Below are positions 63,712 to 64,000 of a stretch of DNA of 64,000 nucleotides, piece after piece. The position numbers and the translations under genes were made by a program. Location of the stretch: NCBI GenBank assembly GCA_016124525.1, contig WGNO01000006.1:1-64000 (forward strand), written 5' to 3'. The DNA is from Nostoc sp. RI_552. Its GTDB lineage: Bacteria; Cyanobacteriota; Cyanobacteriia; Cyanobacteriales; Nostocaceae. Under the pieces are notes generated by a model. That model made no database searches, was not told where the DNA came from, and worked only from the letters and a program-made list of their open reading frames with translations. Numbering within the stretch: the first letter of the stretch is position 1; every line of letters begins with the position of its first letter.

Positions 63712-64000
63712 ATGACTTTCTCACAATTAATAGTTAACTTGTGGCATAATCCTTTACTCGCCACCACAAACGAAGCGGAAAATGCCCCCATAGTCTTAGC
63801 TGGTGTATTACTTAGTTTAGTAGTCATTTATTTAGCCAGTAAAATTGGCGGTGAATTGTCTAAAATGGCAGATTTGCCCCCTGTTTTAGGTGAACTAATT
63901 GGGGGTGTGGTTGTGGGTGCTTCTGCTCTCCATTTAGTCGTATTTCCCGACGGTGGTGCAGGAGCTTCGGATTCCATGATTATGACCATCCTGGAATTTA
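63712..64000 (+). CDS. Na+/H+ antiporter, N-terminal part (NhaS3-like)
   Basis: Starts ATG 63712 and runs off the window with 96 codons. The N-terminus has two hydrophobic helices (IVLAGVLLSLVVIYLASKIG and LIGGVVVGASALHLVVF) with the CPA2 antiporter pattern LPPVLGELIGGVVVG between them. In other cyanobacteria bicA is followed by a NhaS3-type antiporter that exports the sodium BicA brings in; the same order here supports that reading. The rest of the gene is outside the window. Confidence 0.8.
   Translation, partial: MTFSQLIVNLWHNPLLATTNEAENAPIVLAGVLLSLVVIYLASKIGGELSKMADLPPVLGELIGGVVVGASALHLVVFPDGGAGASDSMIMTILEF

Overview
The window is chromosomal DNA of a cyanobacterium, most likely a filamentous heterocystous one (Nostocales). 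The evidence is a gene set found only in oxygenic phototrophs (flv4-flv2, ndhF3/ndhD3/cupA, bicA, sufBCDS with SufR, a CPP1-like J-domain protein, HPPD), low to moderate GC, scattered HIP1 octamers (GCGATCGC, about 14 by eye), and heptanucleotide tandem repeats of the kind known from heterocystous cyanobacteria. Genus is not resolved.

Layout. 0-7 kb: an orphan-looking D12-class adenine methylase, a secreted unknown, a CesT/YbjN-like protein, DprA, a membrane-anchored beta-lactamase-fold protein, a TrmJ-type RNA methyltransferase and a small cysteine-rich protein. 7-13 kb: the sufBCDS iron-sulphur operon, divergent from its repressor gene sufR, with two CAAC-N6-GTTG operators between them. 13-19 kb: small unknowns, a TPR lipoprotein-like protein, and a NAD cluster (nadD, an NrtR-like regulator with a broken Nudix box, nadE). 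19-22.5 kb: a decayed zone with a TnpB remnant, a mobile repeat, an AT-rich unknown gene and a fragment of a Calx-beta surface protein.

22.8-35.8 kb holds the main accessory system: a class 1 DISARM anti-phage locus (drmD, drmMI, drmA, drmB, all on the minus strand). No drmC is seen. A complete Y1/HUH transposase-like gene sits inside the operon between drmMI and drmA with almost no spacing.

36-44 kb: ubiD, then the phosphate operon pstS-pstC-pstA-pstB behind a textbook Pho box, followed by a second pstB whose Q-loop, signature and D-loop are all broken. 44-50 kb: HPPD, a HAD hydrolase, a CPP1-like protein, an OmpR-type response regulator, a DUF2811 protein and HisIE. 51.4-64 kb is an inorganic-carbon and photoprotection island: cupA-ndhD3-ndhF3 (CO2-hydrating NDH-1MS), flv2-sll0218-flv4 (photosystem II electron sink), the bicarbonate transporter BicA, and the start of a Na+/H+ antiporter that would maintain the sodium gradient BicA uses.

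Two families of short non-autonomous repeats run through the intergenic spaces. Family A is about 105 bp with ACAGCA/TGCTGT ends; one copy has a perfect 13-bp flanking direct repeat. Family B is about 139-160 bp; three of four copies have direct flanking repeats of 9 bp or more. One locus is an A/B chimera. No CRISPR array, rRNA or convincing tRNA was seen.
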